Below are positions 36,601 to 48,095 of a stretch of DNA of 64,000 bases, one piece after another. A program made the translations under genes and the position numbers. The notes beneath the pieces are model-generated. The model made no database searches. It saw only the letters and a program-made list of their open reading frames with translations, and was not told the origin of the DNA. The stretch is taken from contig OY756970.1 of NCBI GenBank assembly GCA_963580455.1, positions 6,138,001 through 6,202,000 on the forward strand, in the 5' to 3' direction. The number at the start of each line of letters is the position of its first letter. Within the stretch, counting starts at the first letter, position 1. The DNA comes from Euonymus europaeus. Its lineage: Eukaryota; Streptophyta; Magnoliopsida; Celastrales; Celastraceae.

Positions 36601-37290
36601 CTAACAATCTACAAGCTTGCAAACTACACTCCTTGTTTTGAAAGTGCATCAATAGCCTTGTTGTCAGGCCCATTCTTATATTCAACAATGAATTCATTAC
36701 TAATCCACTTATGTTGTCAAATGGTGCCAAGTTATTGCTCTAAAATATATTTCAAACGATGATGATCATTTTTGACTACTAATTCATGCCCTATAAAGTA
36801 GTGCTTCCATTTGTGAATAGTAGAAACAAGAACAAATAACTCTTTCTCATATGTTGACAGTAATAGAGTCCTACCTTTCAAAGCCACATTGTAATCGACT
36901 ATAGGATGCCCTCTCTGCATCAAGACTGCCCCCACCCCTTCGCCTGATGCATCACATTCTACACACTAAAATCTGGTAAGGACAGTACAAGAGGGTTAGC
37001 TACTGCATTTTTCAATTTAATAAAAGCTTGTTCAAAGTAGCACTCCAAATGAACCCCCCTTCTTTAGTAATTGAGTGAGTGGACTGGCTTATCCTCCATA
37101 ATCTTTGATAAACCTCATGTAGTATCTAGTGAGTCCCAAGAACCCTCTCAAGGCTTAAACAGTGACTAGGGTTGGCCAACTGAGCATTGCTTGGACCTTG
37201 GATACATCAATTTTCACCTATTCACTGTCCACTATGTGTTTCTTAGTTGACAACTGCATTGCAATTATAAGTTCTCTAGTTACTCCTGCA
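36601..37290 (-). pseudogene. Gypsy RT / RNase H remnant (Reina- or Galadriel-like)
   Basis: The minus strand encodes the end of RT (KVQAMLSWPTLVTV, then LRGFLGLTRYYMRFIKDYGG at 37080-37180). It runs into RNase H (CDASGEGVGAVLMQRGHPIV, then STYEKELFVLVSTIHKWKHY and NDHHRLKYILEQ at 36730-36960). The phrase STYEKEL is typical of chromoviruses other than Tekay. Stops and a frameshift separate the parts. No integrase, gag or LTR is attached, so the fragment is isolated. Confidence 0.75.
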
Positions 37291-37690
37291 CAAGCAACAA
37301 CAGTTATGGATCTGATTGAGGAGCGCTGGGAATGGGATGAAAAAGGGAAGAGGAAAACCAAAAAAGACGATAGCGAGGGTTTATCCTTCTTCCCACGTCT
37401 TTTTGTTCGTTTTTTGTTTGTAGATTGCTGAGATCAGGTTTTCATACTTTTTAGTAGAAACCATTTTGGCTATTTTAAGAATATCTCGCATGTAGTATTA
37501 ATCCATCTTAGGCCGCGCCTCAGGTTGGCAACCTGCTCCCTGGGGACTCTCTTTTGGCTTTTCGAGCCCGTTCGGGATCTTTTATTGATTGCGACACCGT
37601 CTAATATAAGTGAGATTGGGTTAGTGTTCCGGGAAAAGAGAAAAAAGATACTTTAAGTAAGAATGCTGGGTCGAAACCTTCTACGATTCG
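37291..37690. other. Unassigned, 3'-flank of gypsy remnant
   Basis: No gene recognised. A GC-richer block at 37510-37600 precedes the LTR-like start at 37691 and may be retroelement internal DNA. A 89-codon plus frame at 37162-37431 crosses the RT remnant and is not supported. Confidence 0.3.
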
Positions 37691-39715
37691 TGTTGTACCC
37701 CAATTTTGGCTCAACACTAGCCAAGAAAAATCTAAAAATGCAAATAATAATAAAACCCGAAATATAGGCTGAATTAGAGTTAACCCTTAACCAAAAATTA
37801 GGGTTCGAATTTAAAATTCGAATTTAGTTGATTTGATTAATTGACACGATGGACTTAAATGTTAAAATTTTCTAGCCCAATTGGAACCTAAGGGGTTACC
37901 CTGATCAGTCATTTAAGCCCAAACAAGAAACTTGACCTATCATATAAACCAAACAATTTGAACCCAATTCAGGGCCCAAATTAGCAGGCCCGTTTGCCCC
38001 ATTAATTCAGGACTAAAGCCTTAAAAGTATGAAGACATGACCCAGCCCAAACCGAAAATCCTGGCCCTAGAACAAACATGACCCAACCCGGCCCAATATA
38101 GAGTGACCTAATTCTAGAAGAAATTTTCGGTAGGGAGAGAAGAGAGGCGAGCTGGCGAGCAGAAGAGGGAAGAAGAGAGGGGGCACCGGAGATGTTGAAA
38201 AAACGGAGAGAGAGGGCTGTAATTCAATGATCGATCCGGAAAATAGGTAAAAGGGGATTCGGGTTGACAAAATTGAAGCCGGATGTTGTTGATTTTGGGT
38301 TTCGGATGATTCGGCGCTGGTAGTATAAGAAGGGGCTGATTGGTTTCGGTAGAGGGGGGAGGTTTTTTGGGTTTTGAATCGTCTGGAGAGCAAGGGTTTT
38401 CAGGGATTTCGTCTTTCTTGATCTCTTTTCTGTTGCTACGATTTTCTGGGGGGGAATTTTTGATTGGTTTTTCTGGGCTTTCTTCATCTCGTGTGATTTT
38501 CGGGGTTTCTTTCTTTGTCTTTTGGAGGGAACTTCTAGAAGGAATTAGGAGGAAGAGTGAGTTGGTTTAATTCGGTTTTTCTGGAGTAGAGAATTGCTTG
38601 AATCTCTCTGTTTTTCTTTGTTTCGAGGGTTATCTCACACCATCTGTTCTCATTTAGGTGTTCATTACTTTGATAATCAGAGGTATATTTTATTTTTTTG
38701 ATCGTTTTCTCTCTTGAATCAACTGCTCGAATTTGAAGCCACTGATTTTGTGTTAATGAAGTCTGCAGTGTATAGTTGATTCGATGGCTTTGAGTACTGG
38801 AAAATAATTTGATGATTTTGAATTGGGTTTTTCTTGGATTCCTTAGAGTTCTGCTTCTTGACTTCTGCACATCTCATTTGTTTGTTTGTATCACAATATT
38901 GAGTAAGATTCATAACTAGATTGTCTGTGTTTCCCTGTTACGGTATGTTATTAAATTTTGATGTTCCAATGCTTCTGTTATGGAAAGATAAAGTTCAGTG
39001 AGGGTAATATTAGACTCTTCGTGCTTCTGTTCTTACTCTGAAAACATCAAATGTTAGATTGACAAATACTGCTGTTGGCCACGCGTTTTAGCTTCAATAG
39101 AATTGTGGGTTGAATTCTTCTGGCTGTGTTCTTGATTGTTGTAGGGTTATGAGCATGAATAAATATTGCCATAAAAGATAAATGCGGATTTTGATTCCTA
39201 TAATTCTGGGTTGCATTATATGTTTTGTAAACTTTGTGCACTATCCTGGGGCTCTTGAGCCATCTGTTCTTTTATTCGATTAGTGTTCTTGAATAATTGG
39301 GGATTGATCTTTGGGAAGGTATGCGACATTTTTGATTTCATTGAATCCATGGATGTTTAGTGCACTTTGTGTTTGATCTGTCAATTACATGATATACATG
39401 ATTTGTTATTTTGTGAGTGAAAGCATGCCGTATGCATTAGTTTGAGCAAAACAAGTACTCCAAGGATGAATCATACAGATTGTGATAGCTAGTTGTGTTT
39501 GAAATAAAGTCTATTTAATGATCTTTGAAAATTTGATTGTGATTGCATGATGAGATCAAATTCTGTTTGCCCTTGAGGTGTTTATTTGGTTTAGGATTGA
39601 ATGCTAATTTAATTGGGCTGTATGTATGAATGTTTACATTATAAGGTGCTTATTGGGCTTAAGCATGAGAAGGGTTGATTATGTTTGGGCCAGATTTATG
39701 AATTACAGGGGTTAA
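37691..39715 (+). mobile_element. Possible LTR or retroelement noncoding region
   Basis: Starts TGTTGTACCCCAATTTTGGC, an LTR-like TGT...CCC terminus. It continues through an A-rich, then GA-rich block (38120-38220), then T-rich DNA to about 39710, where an acidic coding tail begins. I found no partner LTR, primer site or target duplication (left flank ATTCG is not repeated near 39710). The class is tentative. Confidence 0.3.
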
Positions 39716-39727
39716 AATGGGTTACTT

Positions 39728-39937
39728 GCTGAGACGGACTTCTCTGAGGAGGAAACGTCTGATGAGGAGGTGGAGGTAGTGGAAGAGGAGGAGATAGTGG
39801 AGGCTGACCGAGAAGCACTACAAGCTACAACTCCTCTTCCTCCTGCTGAACTTACCAAGGAAGACCCCTTGTCGGTTCCAACAGACGTCCCTCTTGCCGT
39901 GGAGTCTAGCTCTAGCATTCCTCCAGCAGATTCTTAA
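39728..39937 (+). pseudogene. Acidic C-terminal coding fragment, antisense to element C
   Basis: An open plus-strand frame encodes an extremely acidic run (FSEEETSDEEVEVVEEEEIV) followed by a Pro/Ser/Thr-rich tail and a TAA stop at 39935-39937. No start is attached; the 5' side meets LTR-like DNA. It lies just beyond the 3' end of the element C pol gene and points toward it. Several Tat-lineage elements carry an extra antisense gene between integrase and 3' LTR, so it may be the tail of such a gene. I do not recognise the protein itself. Confidence 0.4.
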
Positions 39938-40486
39938 ACTTTTTATTTATATGGGCTTGGCCCCCTTAAATTGCTTTCTTGTAATGAAACAATTTTTATC
40001 TTTAATGAAATATGTCTTTTTGTTGCTTAGCAATCCAAACTCATATATTTATTTATTTATTATATTTTTAATGTGCACTCCTGGTCGGTATGCCGAGCTG
40101 GTGCTTAAACAGTTTCTTTCTTTGAGGAATTTGTTTAAGTCTTGATATCTTATGTTTGTCTGAAAAGGCTTTGAGGTCATCCTGGTCGGTAGGCCGACGA
40201 GATGACAAATGCTCCAGTGTGACCTTTTTATCTTATGAAGCTGGTTGGTTAAGCATTTATACTTAACCAATTTTGTCTGTTTTCCGAGTCGAGTCTTCCC
40301 ATGTCATGAGATGCTTTATTTTGGGAAAGATGTCTTAGATTTTATTCATTCTCACAGGATTCAATCTGAAAAGCAAATGCATAAAATATAAAACATTATC
40401 TGTTAAAGTAAGCAGAAATCGATATCTTAGACATAGTATCTTCGAAGATTGTCGACGTTCCAGGGTCTCATATCCCTGGGCTTCTC
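39938..40486. other. Noncoding region between acidic fragment and element C pol
   Basis: A/T-rich. It contains two copies of a CCTGGTCGGTA-GCCGA motif (40080-40100 and 40178-40192), similar to motifs in the element C LTR (inverted). No LTR terminus matching TGATGACGTC was found. Confidence 0.35.
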
Positions 40487-41509
40487 TCAATCTTCGATCT
40501 TGTATGTGCCTTCCTTCAAAATCTTCACAACTTTGTAGGGCCCTTCCCAGGTTTCACCCAACTTACCTGGATGTTTTCCTGTGGCAACTACCTTTCTCAA
40601 TACAAGGTATCCTACAAAGAACTTTCTCTTCTGTACTCGTCTGTTGTAGTATTGAGCTGTCCTCTGTTTGTAGGCAGCAGTCCGGATCCTGCCATTTTCC
40701 CTTGTCTCTTCTAGGAGATCAAGGTTGTTGAGTAGTAACTCATCATTCATAGATTCTTCAAAGTTGGCAGTACTCAGTGAAGGGACCCCAATCTCGATCG
40801 GGATAACTGCCTCTGTTCCAAATGAGAAGGAGAATGGAGTTTCACCTGTCGATGTCCGGGGTGTAGTGCGGTATGACCACAACACACTAGGTAGTTCTTC
40901 AACCCATCTTCCCTTTGCTCCATTCAGCCTTGTTTTCAAACCCTTCAAGATGGTCCGGTTCGTAACCTCTGCCTGACCATTAGCTTGAGGATGTACTACA
41001 GAAGTGATCCTTAGGTCAATGCTAAGGTCTTCACAGAACTTGTGCATTTTTCTACTAACGAACTGTCTTCCATTGTCCACCACCAGGGCCTATGGCAAGC
41101 CATACCTGCAGACAATAGTTCTCCATATAAAGTCTATTACTTTCTGTTCTGAGATTGCCGCCAATGGCTCTACTTCTATCCATTTAGTAAAGTAATCAAT
41201 AGCCATAATAAGTTTTCTCCTTTGCCCGGCTGTCTGGGCAAATGGTCCAAGGAGATCAGCGCCCCATTGAGCAAATGGGCAGGAGTTCTGCATTGGGATA
41301 ATGTCCGAGGAAGGTACCCGTGGTACGTTTGAGTGTCTTTGACAGTTATCACAGTTCTGCAGAAGTTCTTTGGCATCCTTCATCATAGTAGGCCAATAAT
41401 ACCTGCATCTCAGCACCTTATGACTTAAGGTCCTAGCACCAATGTGGCTTCCACATATCCCCTCATGCACCTCTTGAAGTGCGTAGTCTACCCCCGGGGT
41501 GCTAGGCAC
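40487..41509 (-). pseudogene. Element C integrase
   Basis: Two frames joined by one in-frame stop at about 41087. The N-terminal part (41509-41090) has the HH-CC zinc site (VHEGICGSHIG, then NCDNCQRH) and the first catalytic Asp in WGADLLGPF. The C-terminal part (from 41083) has the second Asp in VDNGRQF, the Glu in NGQAEVTNR, then YRTTPRTSTGETPF and the tail KHPGKLGETWEGPYKV. All three acidic residues remain. A frameshift at about 41490-41500 separates it from the upstream RNase H. It would insert the element cDNA. This copy needs the breaks absent to act, so it is scored as a pseudogene. Confidence 0.85.
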
Positions 41510-42150
41510 TTCAAATAAGGTAGAGTAAATGATCTCTTGTACAGCTCTCCCTGGATCAGGGTATACCGAGCTGCTCTTTTTCGGAGGCTTTTTGCCTGGT
41601 TGGGATCTTCAGGCAAACTTCCATCCTCCAAGAATCTCCTGATTGGATCCATCCAACTCGGCTCATGATCAACATTAATATCCGCCATCAATGTTTGCAC
41701 TTCAATGCTCTTTGGTGGCAGTATTTCCACTTGAACTGAAGTGAGCACCTGTACTGAGGAGGCATCTACCAATCGTGCTAACACGTCAGCCATTGAGTTT
41801 TCCCCTCTGGGTATTTGCCTGACCTCTACCTTTGGTATCCTCTCCATCAGTTCCTGTACTTTCGCCAAATACTTGATCATACTTGCTCCTTTTGGTTCAT
41901 ATTCTCCTTTGATCTGCTTAGTGACCAACTGTGAGTCAATATGAACGATCAAATTTTTAACTTCTAGCTGCTCAGCAAGGCGTAGTCCTGCCAATACAGC
42001 CTCATATTCTGCCTCATTATTTGAGGCCTTGAAGTTGAAGCTTAAAGAATGTGCCATGGTCATGCCCCCTGGGTCGAGCAGGAGAATGCCAGCACCACTA
42101 CCTTCCTAGTTGGATGACCCATCCACAAACAATTGCCACTGCTCAGGTAG
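41488..42150 (-). pseudogene. Element C second (archaeal-type) RNase H
   Basis: After a TAG stop at about 42106-42108, just past LFVDGSSN, the frame carries GAGILLLDPGG and MTMAHSLSFNFKASNNEAEY. It then has AVLAGLRLAEQLEVKNL, HIDSQLVTKQIKGEYEPKGA and RGENSMADVLARL. This DGSS...NNEAEY...DSQL...N--AD pattern is the archaeal-type RNase H gained by the Tat branch in addition to the usual one. The acidic residues of the active site are visible. It degrades the RNA strand during reverse transcription. The stop and downstream frameshift disable the polyprotein. Confidence 0.85.
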
Positions 42151-43773
42151 AGAGTCGGCATTGTCCTGGTTGGTCTCCTTGTAGCATTCAATAATAAAAT
42201 CAGCCAAAGCTTGAGCCTTAATAGCTTGCCTTGGTTGAAACTTGATGTCAAACTCTCCCAATTCAATAGCCCACTTCACTAACCTTTCTGAAGTGTCTGG
42301 CTTTTGGAGGACATTCTTGAGCGGCTGGTCAGTTAAGACAATGATTGTATGTTCTTGGAAGTAAGGCCTCAACTTCCTTGCTGCCACTATTAATGAAAGA
42401 GCTAGTTTCTCAGCTTGGGTGTACCTTGTCTCTGCACCGATCATAACCTTGCTGACATAGTATACGGGTCTTTGGACTTTGTCTACCTCACTCACCAGCA
42501 CTGCGCTGACTGCGTGTTGTGATACTGCTAGGTAGAGGTACAAAACCTCGCATTCTTTTGGACAAGTCAAAAGTGGAGGCTGACCTAGATAATCTTTAAG
42601 GTTTTCAAAGGCAATTAGACACTCAGGTGTCCACTCAAATTCCTTGACCTTTTTTAATGCCTGGAAAAATGGTCTGCACTTGTCTCCGGACAGTGCAAGA
42701 AACCTCCCTAGTGATGCTGCTCGGCCAGTCAACTTTTGAACTTCTTTGGCATTCCTTGGTGGCTCCTTTTGAAGGATTGCTTCCACCTTTTCGGGATTCA
42801 TCTCAATCCCCCTGCTGGTTACTAGGAAGCAAAGAAACTTCCCGGATGCCACTCCAAAAGCACACTTTTTTGGATTAAGCTTCATTCCAAACTGATCAAG
42901 TGTATCAAAGACCTTACACAGGTCAGTAGGGTGATCCTCAGCTCTCTTGTTCTTTACCATCGTGTCATCCACATAAGCCTCCACAGACTTCCCAATTTGA
43001 TCCTTAAAGATGCGGTTTACCAACCTTTGGTAGGTGGCTCCAGCATTCTTTAATCCGAAAGTCATTACCTTGTAGCAATACGTCCCCTCCGGGGTGATAA
43101 ACGAGGTCCCTTCGTGATCTTCAGTATGCATTTTTATCTGATGGTACCCCGAATAGGCATCTAAGAAGCTGAGGAGCTGATGTCCTGAGGTAGCATCTAC
43201 CAGTTGATCAATCTTTGGTAATGGGTAACTATCTTTGGGACAGGATTTATTTAGATCAGTGAAATCAACACACATCCTCCATTTCCCATTAGCTTTCTTC
43301 ACCATAACCACATTGGCCAACCACTCAGGGTATTGAACTTCTCTAATGAAATCAGCATCCATCAGCTTCTTTACCTCTTCCTTGATCGCTTCTTGGCGAT
43401 CATGAGCAAAGTTTCTTCTCTTCTGCTTAACAGGTTTGGCACCGGGTATAATGCTTAGGCGATGAGTTATTACATCAGCAGTTATACTAGACATCTTATC
43501 AGCACTCCATGCAAAAGTACCCACACTCCTTAGGAGTAGTTTGGTTATCTTCTTGGTCATGTCTTCTCCCAGTTGAGATCCGACATTGAATTGTCTTTCT
43601 GAGCTAGCCATGATCTCGACTTTTTTCAGTTCCTCTACTGGAGTCGGTTTGAACACTTGCTCTTCTGCACTTATATCTAGGCTGCCTACTGAGACCTTCT
43701 CATTTTTCCTCTCTTTCAGTTCAGTGAAGTAGGTACTTCTGGAAGCCTTTTGATTCCCTTTAACTTCACCAAC
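42106..43773 (-). pseudogene. Element C reverse transcriptase and RNase H
   Basis: A long open segment of 516 codons (43656-42106) contains complete RT motifs. These are VKKANGKWRMCVDFTDLNKS, YSGYHQIKM, TFGLKNAGATYQRLVN, the catalytic AYVDDTMVK and ASGKFLCFLVTSRGIE. RNase H follows with YLYLAVSQHAVSAVLV and LRPYFQEHTIIVLTDQPLKN. A TGA stop near 43760 separates it from protease and a TAG at 42106 from the second RNase H. Being otherwise open over 1.5 kb, it is much less decayed than the Athila or E remnants. Confidence 0.88.
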
Positions 43774-43985
43774 TCACTTAGAGGTGGGGAACTTCATCTT
43801 TAAACAATAGGTTGAGACCACAGCTCTTACCCTGTGAAGTAGTGGTCCTCCTATAATGGCATTGTGCGAAGCTTTCACATCGACGAACAACATGTCCACC
43901 ATATGCATCACCGTTTTGGGGTGTGTTCCCAGCGGGACTGGAAGGGTTATCATTCCTTTTGGTATGACTGACTCCCCTGTGAACC
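43774..43985 (-). pseudogene. Element C protease, C-terminal half
   Basis: Minus-strand frame from the insertion site at 43985: GESVIPKGMITLPVPLG, then DMLFVDVKASHNAIIGGPLL. The 'NAIIG-PLL' motif is the second conserved block of plant gypsy proteases. It continues in frame from the half at 53054-53354 across the GAACC duplication. It ends at a TGA near 43760. Confidence 0.88.
43981..43985. repeat. Target-site duplication of element B (pair with 53049-53053)
   Basis: GAACC flanks TGTCACGCCCC at 43986 and follows GGGGTTTCACA at 53048. A perfect 5-bp duplication proves B is a complete insertion into C. Confidence 0.95.
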
Positions 43986-46046
43986 TGTCACGCCCCGTTT
44001 CCGGAGACGCGACTGGGTGCTCTCTCTGCACCCTTCCTAGGTCACTAGTGTGAACATCCGGGATCAACCGGAAATCCGGCGGCACCTCCCCGTATATCGG
44101 AGAGTGCCCACCTACATCAGAAACGCAGCAACAACAACATCACACTAGCAACCTAGCAAACATAGGCCTCGGCCTCAACCACATACAATCCTGACCCTAG
44201 GCCTCAGGCCATCCACTACCAGCATGCACAAACTGATGGCATCACATATAAATCCACACACAGATTTTTATATCATCAAATATAACCATAATTCAACATC
44301 CACATCCACATGAAGCACAACCGTGCCAAATAGTTATATTCTCTCAACATAGATATACTACATACACCCACATGCATAGAGTATATCTCTAGCACCCCAT
44401 CCTATCTAGGGCCATCCATGTCACGTCCCGCTCACCGATCCGCACCACCAGTACCCGTACCAGTATTTCCTGTGGAATGAAGAAAGTAAAGGAGTGAGCT
44501 AGAAGCTCAGTAGGGTAAAGAAATAAACATTGTTATAGGCAGAACCAAAAGGAAGTAATGCAATAATATGTACCTACCACATGAACATATACTCAACAAA
44601 TTCACATCAACATTTATCCGGATAAACCCTTTCGGAGCACAACAACCACCATATCATTGCAACTCAATGCAATATTGCACGGGAGCAAGCTCACCACAAC
44701 CAACCACTCCTAGGATCATCCGGTTGCATGAACCTATCACGCCCGCACCCCACAAGGCAAGTCACTCTCAACCCCGCCCCTAGTGCGTTATCCCACATGG
44801 GGTTCACGTGACTTGGTGATAACAACCTTCACCTTGCCATCCTCCCATGTGGCTTTCAAGTAACCTAAAAGTTTCCGAGTCCATACCCGAGTCCCCCATG
44901 AATCTCTAATGCATTATGACATGTCATGCCGAATAGATAAATATATATATATATGAATATCCTATATATCTTACATAACTACGATGATGCATGAACGAAA
45001 GATCACATCATGTCCGTAAATGACGGAACACTAAATCGGGTCATGCAACATTCAACTTCAACAATAATCCACACAAGGCTTGTTTCCCCTTAGAAGCAAT
45101 TAAGGCGGAAACACAAACAACGGCGACCAATGAAGAATCGAAACGCTATTTAGGCAACAATAAGGAATGATGGATAGAAAGGTTGGAAATCCCCTACCTC
45201 GTTCCGAGCCAACACACAAATTCTCAAATTTAGGGTTTAGCCCCTTGGTTCTCCCAACCTATCGATTCACATCCAATTGAACTCATATAATCAAATCAAA
45301 AATACCATATTATCATATCAATAACAATTTAATCAACCAATTAGAAATTACTTACTTCTCTCTCTAGAAATTCCTTCCAAAATCCACCAAACTCACTCCA
45401 AGCTCAACCCCACTTCAAAACACAAACCAATCTACATAAACATCCAAAATCAATCTATAATCAACATATCTAAAGCATAGAGCTCATCTCCCTAAGAATC
45501 AAACGAATCTATCAAAAAGCTAGAATTTAAAAACTATGGAAAAACTTACCAAAATCTTCAAACCTAGCTTGAATCTTCAATATAGCACTCCAATCATCAT
45601 GAATCCTTAAGAATTAGGTTGAATCCTTGCTTGAAACCCTTTCTCTCTCTAGAATCGTCGTTCTCTCTCAATCTAGGACTGAAAATACCCAGAATTTACT
45701 CTACTGGATCGCTGGAACTCTTTTTGAAAGCTCGGGTTGCGCCTAGGCGCTCTGGCCTAACTGGTTTTACCATAACACGCTGTCTTGGGCGCTCCTCGGC
45801 GCACTTTTGTTCACGCCTAGGCGCACACCGCCTAGGCGCCCGACTAGGCATGTGATGTCAATTTTTCTTACTTTGTCTCGGTCTTAGCTTCGATTTGATA
45901 TATTATAGGCCCGAAACGGACATCTGTGTTAAAAGTTATGACCCATTTAACGAACCTAGCTCAAAAATTACCTTTCCATGATTCGTACCTCACGGATCAT
46001 CCGTAATTAACTCAAACCTAAATTTTTTTTGGGTCGGGGTTTCACA
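43986..46046 (-). mobile_element. Element B 3' LTR
   Basis: TGTCACGCCCCGTTTCCGG to GGGTCGGGGTTTCACA on the plus strand. It is the 3' LTR because the polypurine tract adjoins its right end. It contains a TA run at 44939-44953 and a cluster of GCCTAGGCG palindromes at 45734-45850. Confidence 0.95.
45734..45850. repeat. Cluster of CGCCTAGGCG palindromes in B LTR
   Basis: Repeated GCGCCTAGGCGC-type units and half-units (GGGCGCTC, CACGCCTAGGCGCACACC) about 200-310 bp inside the LTR start, which would be U3. Equivalent clusters occur at 52734-52853 in the other LTR, at 58986-59030 in F and at 62180-62220 in G. Confidence 0.85.
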
Positions 46047-47270
46047 TCCCCCCCCCCCTTAAAGAAATTTCGTCCCGAAATTTAACTACACACGTACCTG
46101 AATCTTCGAACAACTTCGGGTACTTCTCCTTCATTCTGGATTCCAACTCCCAAGTTGCTTCTTCAACTCCATGATACATCCACATCACCTTTACTAATGG
46201 AATCACACTCGACCTCGTGACCTTGTTCTGTCGGTCTACAATTTTCACCGGTTGAAGAGTGTAACTTCCATCTTCCTCAACTTCCAACGTAGTCCAATCT
46301 ATCACATGCGACGGATCCGACTCATATTTCCGAAGCATTGATATATGGAATACATTGTGAACTTTCTCAAGCTTTGGTGGAAGTGCCAAACGATACGCCA
46401 CCGGTCCAACTGTCTCCAAAATCTCAAATGGCCCCACAATCTCGGTGCCAACTTCCCATGCTTACTATATCTCTGAATCCCCCGTCTCGGACTAACCTTC
46501 AAGAAGACCTTATCGCCTACAGCAAACTCCAAAGGTCTCCTCCTCCGGTCAGCATAAGACTTCTGTCGACTCTGTGCGGTGACCAACCGCCTTCGGATCT
46601 CATCCACTCTCTCTCGAGCTTCCTCGACCATCTTCGGTCCTGAAACAACTTTCTCACCAACCTCCGCCCAACACAAGGGCGACCTACAAAGCCTCCCGTA
46701 GAGCGCCTCGTAAGGTGCCATTCCGATACTACTTTGGAAAGAGTTGTTATACACAAACTCCGCCAAATGTAAGTACCGATCCCAACTTCCTCCAAAATCA
46801 ACTACACATGCCCGTAGCATATCCTCCAAAACCTGTATGGTTCTCTCACTCTGCCCATCACTCTGAGGATGATAAGCTGTAGAGAAATCCAACTTTGTTC
46901 CCAATGCCTCCTGTAAACTACTCCAGAATATACCTTTGAATAGCGGGTCTCGGTCCGACACAATAGACAATGGAATTCCGTTAAGTCTCACAATCTCCTT
47001 GACATACATAGTACTCAAGGTCTCCAACGAATCCGTCTTGTTAATGGGTAAGAAGTGTGCAGACTTGGTCAATCTGTCCACTATCACCCAAACCGTGTCA
47101 TGCCTCCTCTGAGTCATTGGCAACGCCGTCAAAAAGTCCATAGTGATCTTCTCCCACTTCCATTCCGCTACTGGTAATGGTTGCAACAACCCTACTGGCT
47201 TTTGATGTTCTGCCTTCACTTGCTGACAAGTTAGACATTTTACCACAAACTTAGCCACATCGGCTTTCAT
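46042..47270 (-). pseudogene. Element B integrase and chromodomain-like tail
   Basis: Frame from 47270: KFVVKCLTCQQVKAEHQKPV (zinc-site cysteines), WKWEKITMDFLTALP (first Asp), IVSDRDPLFKGIFW (second Asp), YHPQSDGQSERTIQVLEDML (Glu). Then [20 protein letters not shown] and DRRRRPLEFAVGDKVFLKVS. A frameshift near 46440 moves the reading to the frame 46437-46042, which carries [16 protein letters not shown], the tail [20 protein letters not shown] and the end of the polyprotein. Upstream, a TGA replaces the Trp of the NFWW-type motif at about 47278, separating the zinc-site histidines (47280-47612). The catalytic triad is intact, but the frame breaks disable it. Confidence 0.9.
46047..46063 (-). 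other. Polypurine tract of element B
   Basis: The minus strand reads TTTAAGGGGGGGGGGGA directly before the LTR start TGTGAAACCCC. Confidence 0.88.
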
Positions 47271-47279
47271 ACCTCTCCA

Positions 47280-48095
47280 TCAGAAATTTCGCTTCAAGTC
47301 TCGGTACATCTTCGTACCCCCGGGATGCATGGCAAACCATGAATGGTGTGTCTCCTTCAGAATCTCTTGCCTCAACTCATCATCATCGGGAACTACTAGT
47401 CTTCCCATATACCGTACTCCTCCATCATTCCCTCGAACCCATCCAAGACTCTCATCAATCACATCAAATGTATGATCCCCATTCTGTGCATCTATAACCT
47501 TCTGAACCATTAAAGGTCTCGAAGTTATAGAACACAAATAGGTCTTTTCCTCTTGACTCCTCAACTCCAATCCAAACTCATTGATTGTCTCCACAAGTTC
47601 CCACTCATGCATGAATAAGCTAGCAACTCTCTACTTCCTACTCAATGCATCCGCAACCACATTTGCTTTACCAGGATGGTATTGCAAATTAAAATCAAAA
47701 TCCTCCAAGTACTCCATCCACCGCCTTTGCCGTAAGTTCAACTCTTTTTGGGTGAATAGGTACTTGAGGATTTTGTGATCCGAGAACACCTCAAACGTCT
47801 CTCCGTAGAGATAGTACCTCCACTGCTTAAGAGCAAATACCACTGCCACCAACTCCAGATCATGCACTGGATAATTCCTCTCATGCGTCTTCAGCAACCT
47901 CGAACCATACTCTATCACTCGGCCCTGCTGCATCAACACACAACCCAACCAGACTCCAGATGCATCGCAATACACCTGATAGCCAACATTCCTCTCCGGA
48001 ACTACTAACACTGGAGGTGTTGTCAACCTCTTCTTCAACTCTTCAAATGCGGCTTCACATTCGTCTGTCCACACAAATGGTGTCCCCTTCTTCAT
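47280..48095 (-). pseudogene. Element B RNase H and linker
   Basis: RNase H runs from 48095 ([20 protein letters not shown], then [40 protein letters not shown] and [16 protein letters not shown]). It ends at a TAG where the frame normally continues. The next segment (47612-47280) links to the integrase zinc site (ETHHSWFAMHPGGTKMYRDL). RNase H removes the RNA template during cDNA synthesis. Two premature stops bracket this part (48096-48098 and about 47628). Confidence 0.88.

Noticed and set aside
38067..38570. Ser/Pro-rich or Gly-rich protein genes on either strand
   Set aside because: Both strands are open across a GA/CT-rich LTR-like block; no splice or coding signature supports them.
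37691..39700. Confident complete solo LTR
   Set aside because: Only one LTR-like end was found; the flanking ATTCG is not duplicated at the proposed right end, so only a low-confidence LTR-like call is kept.
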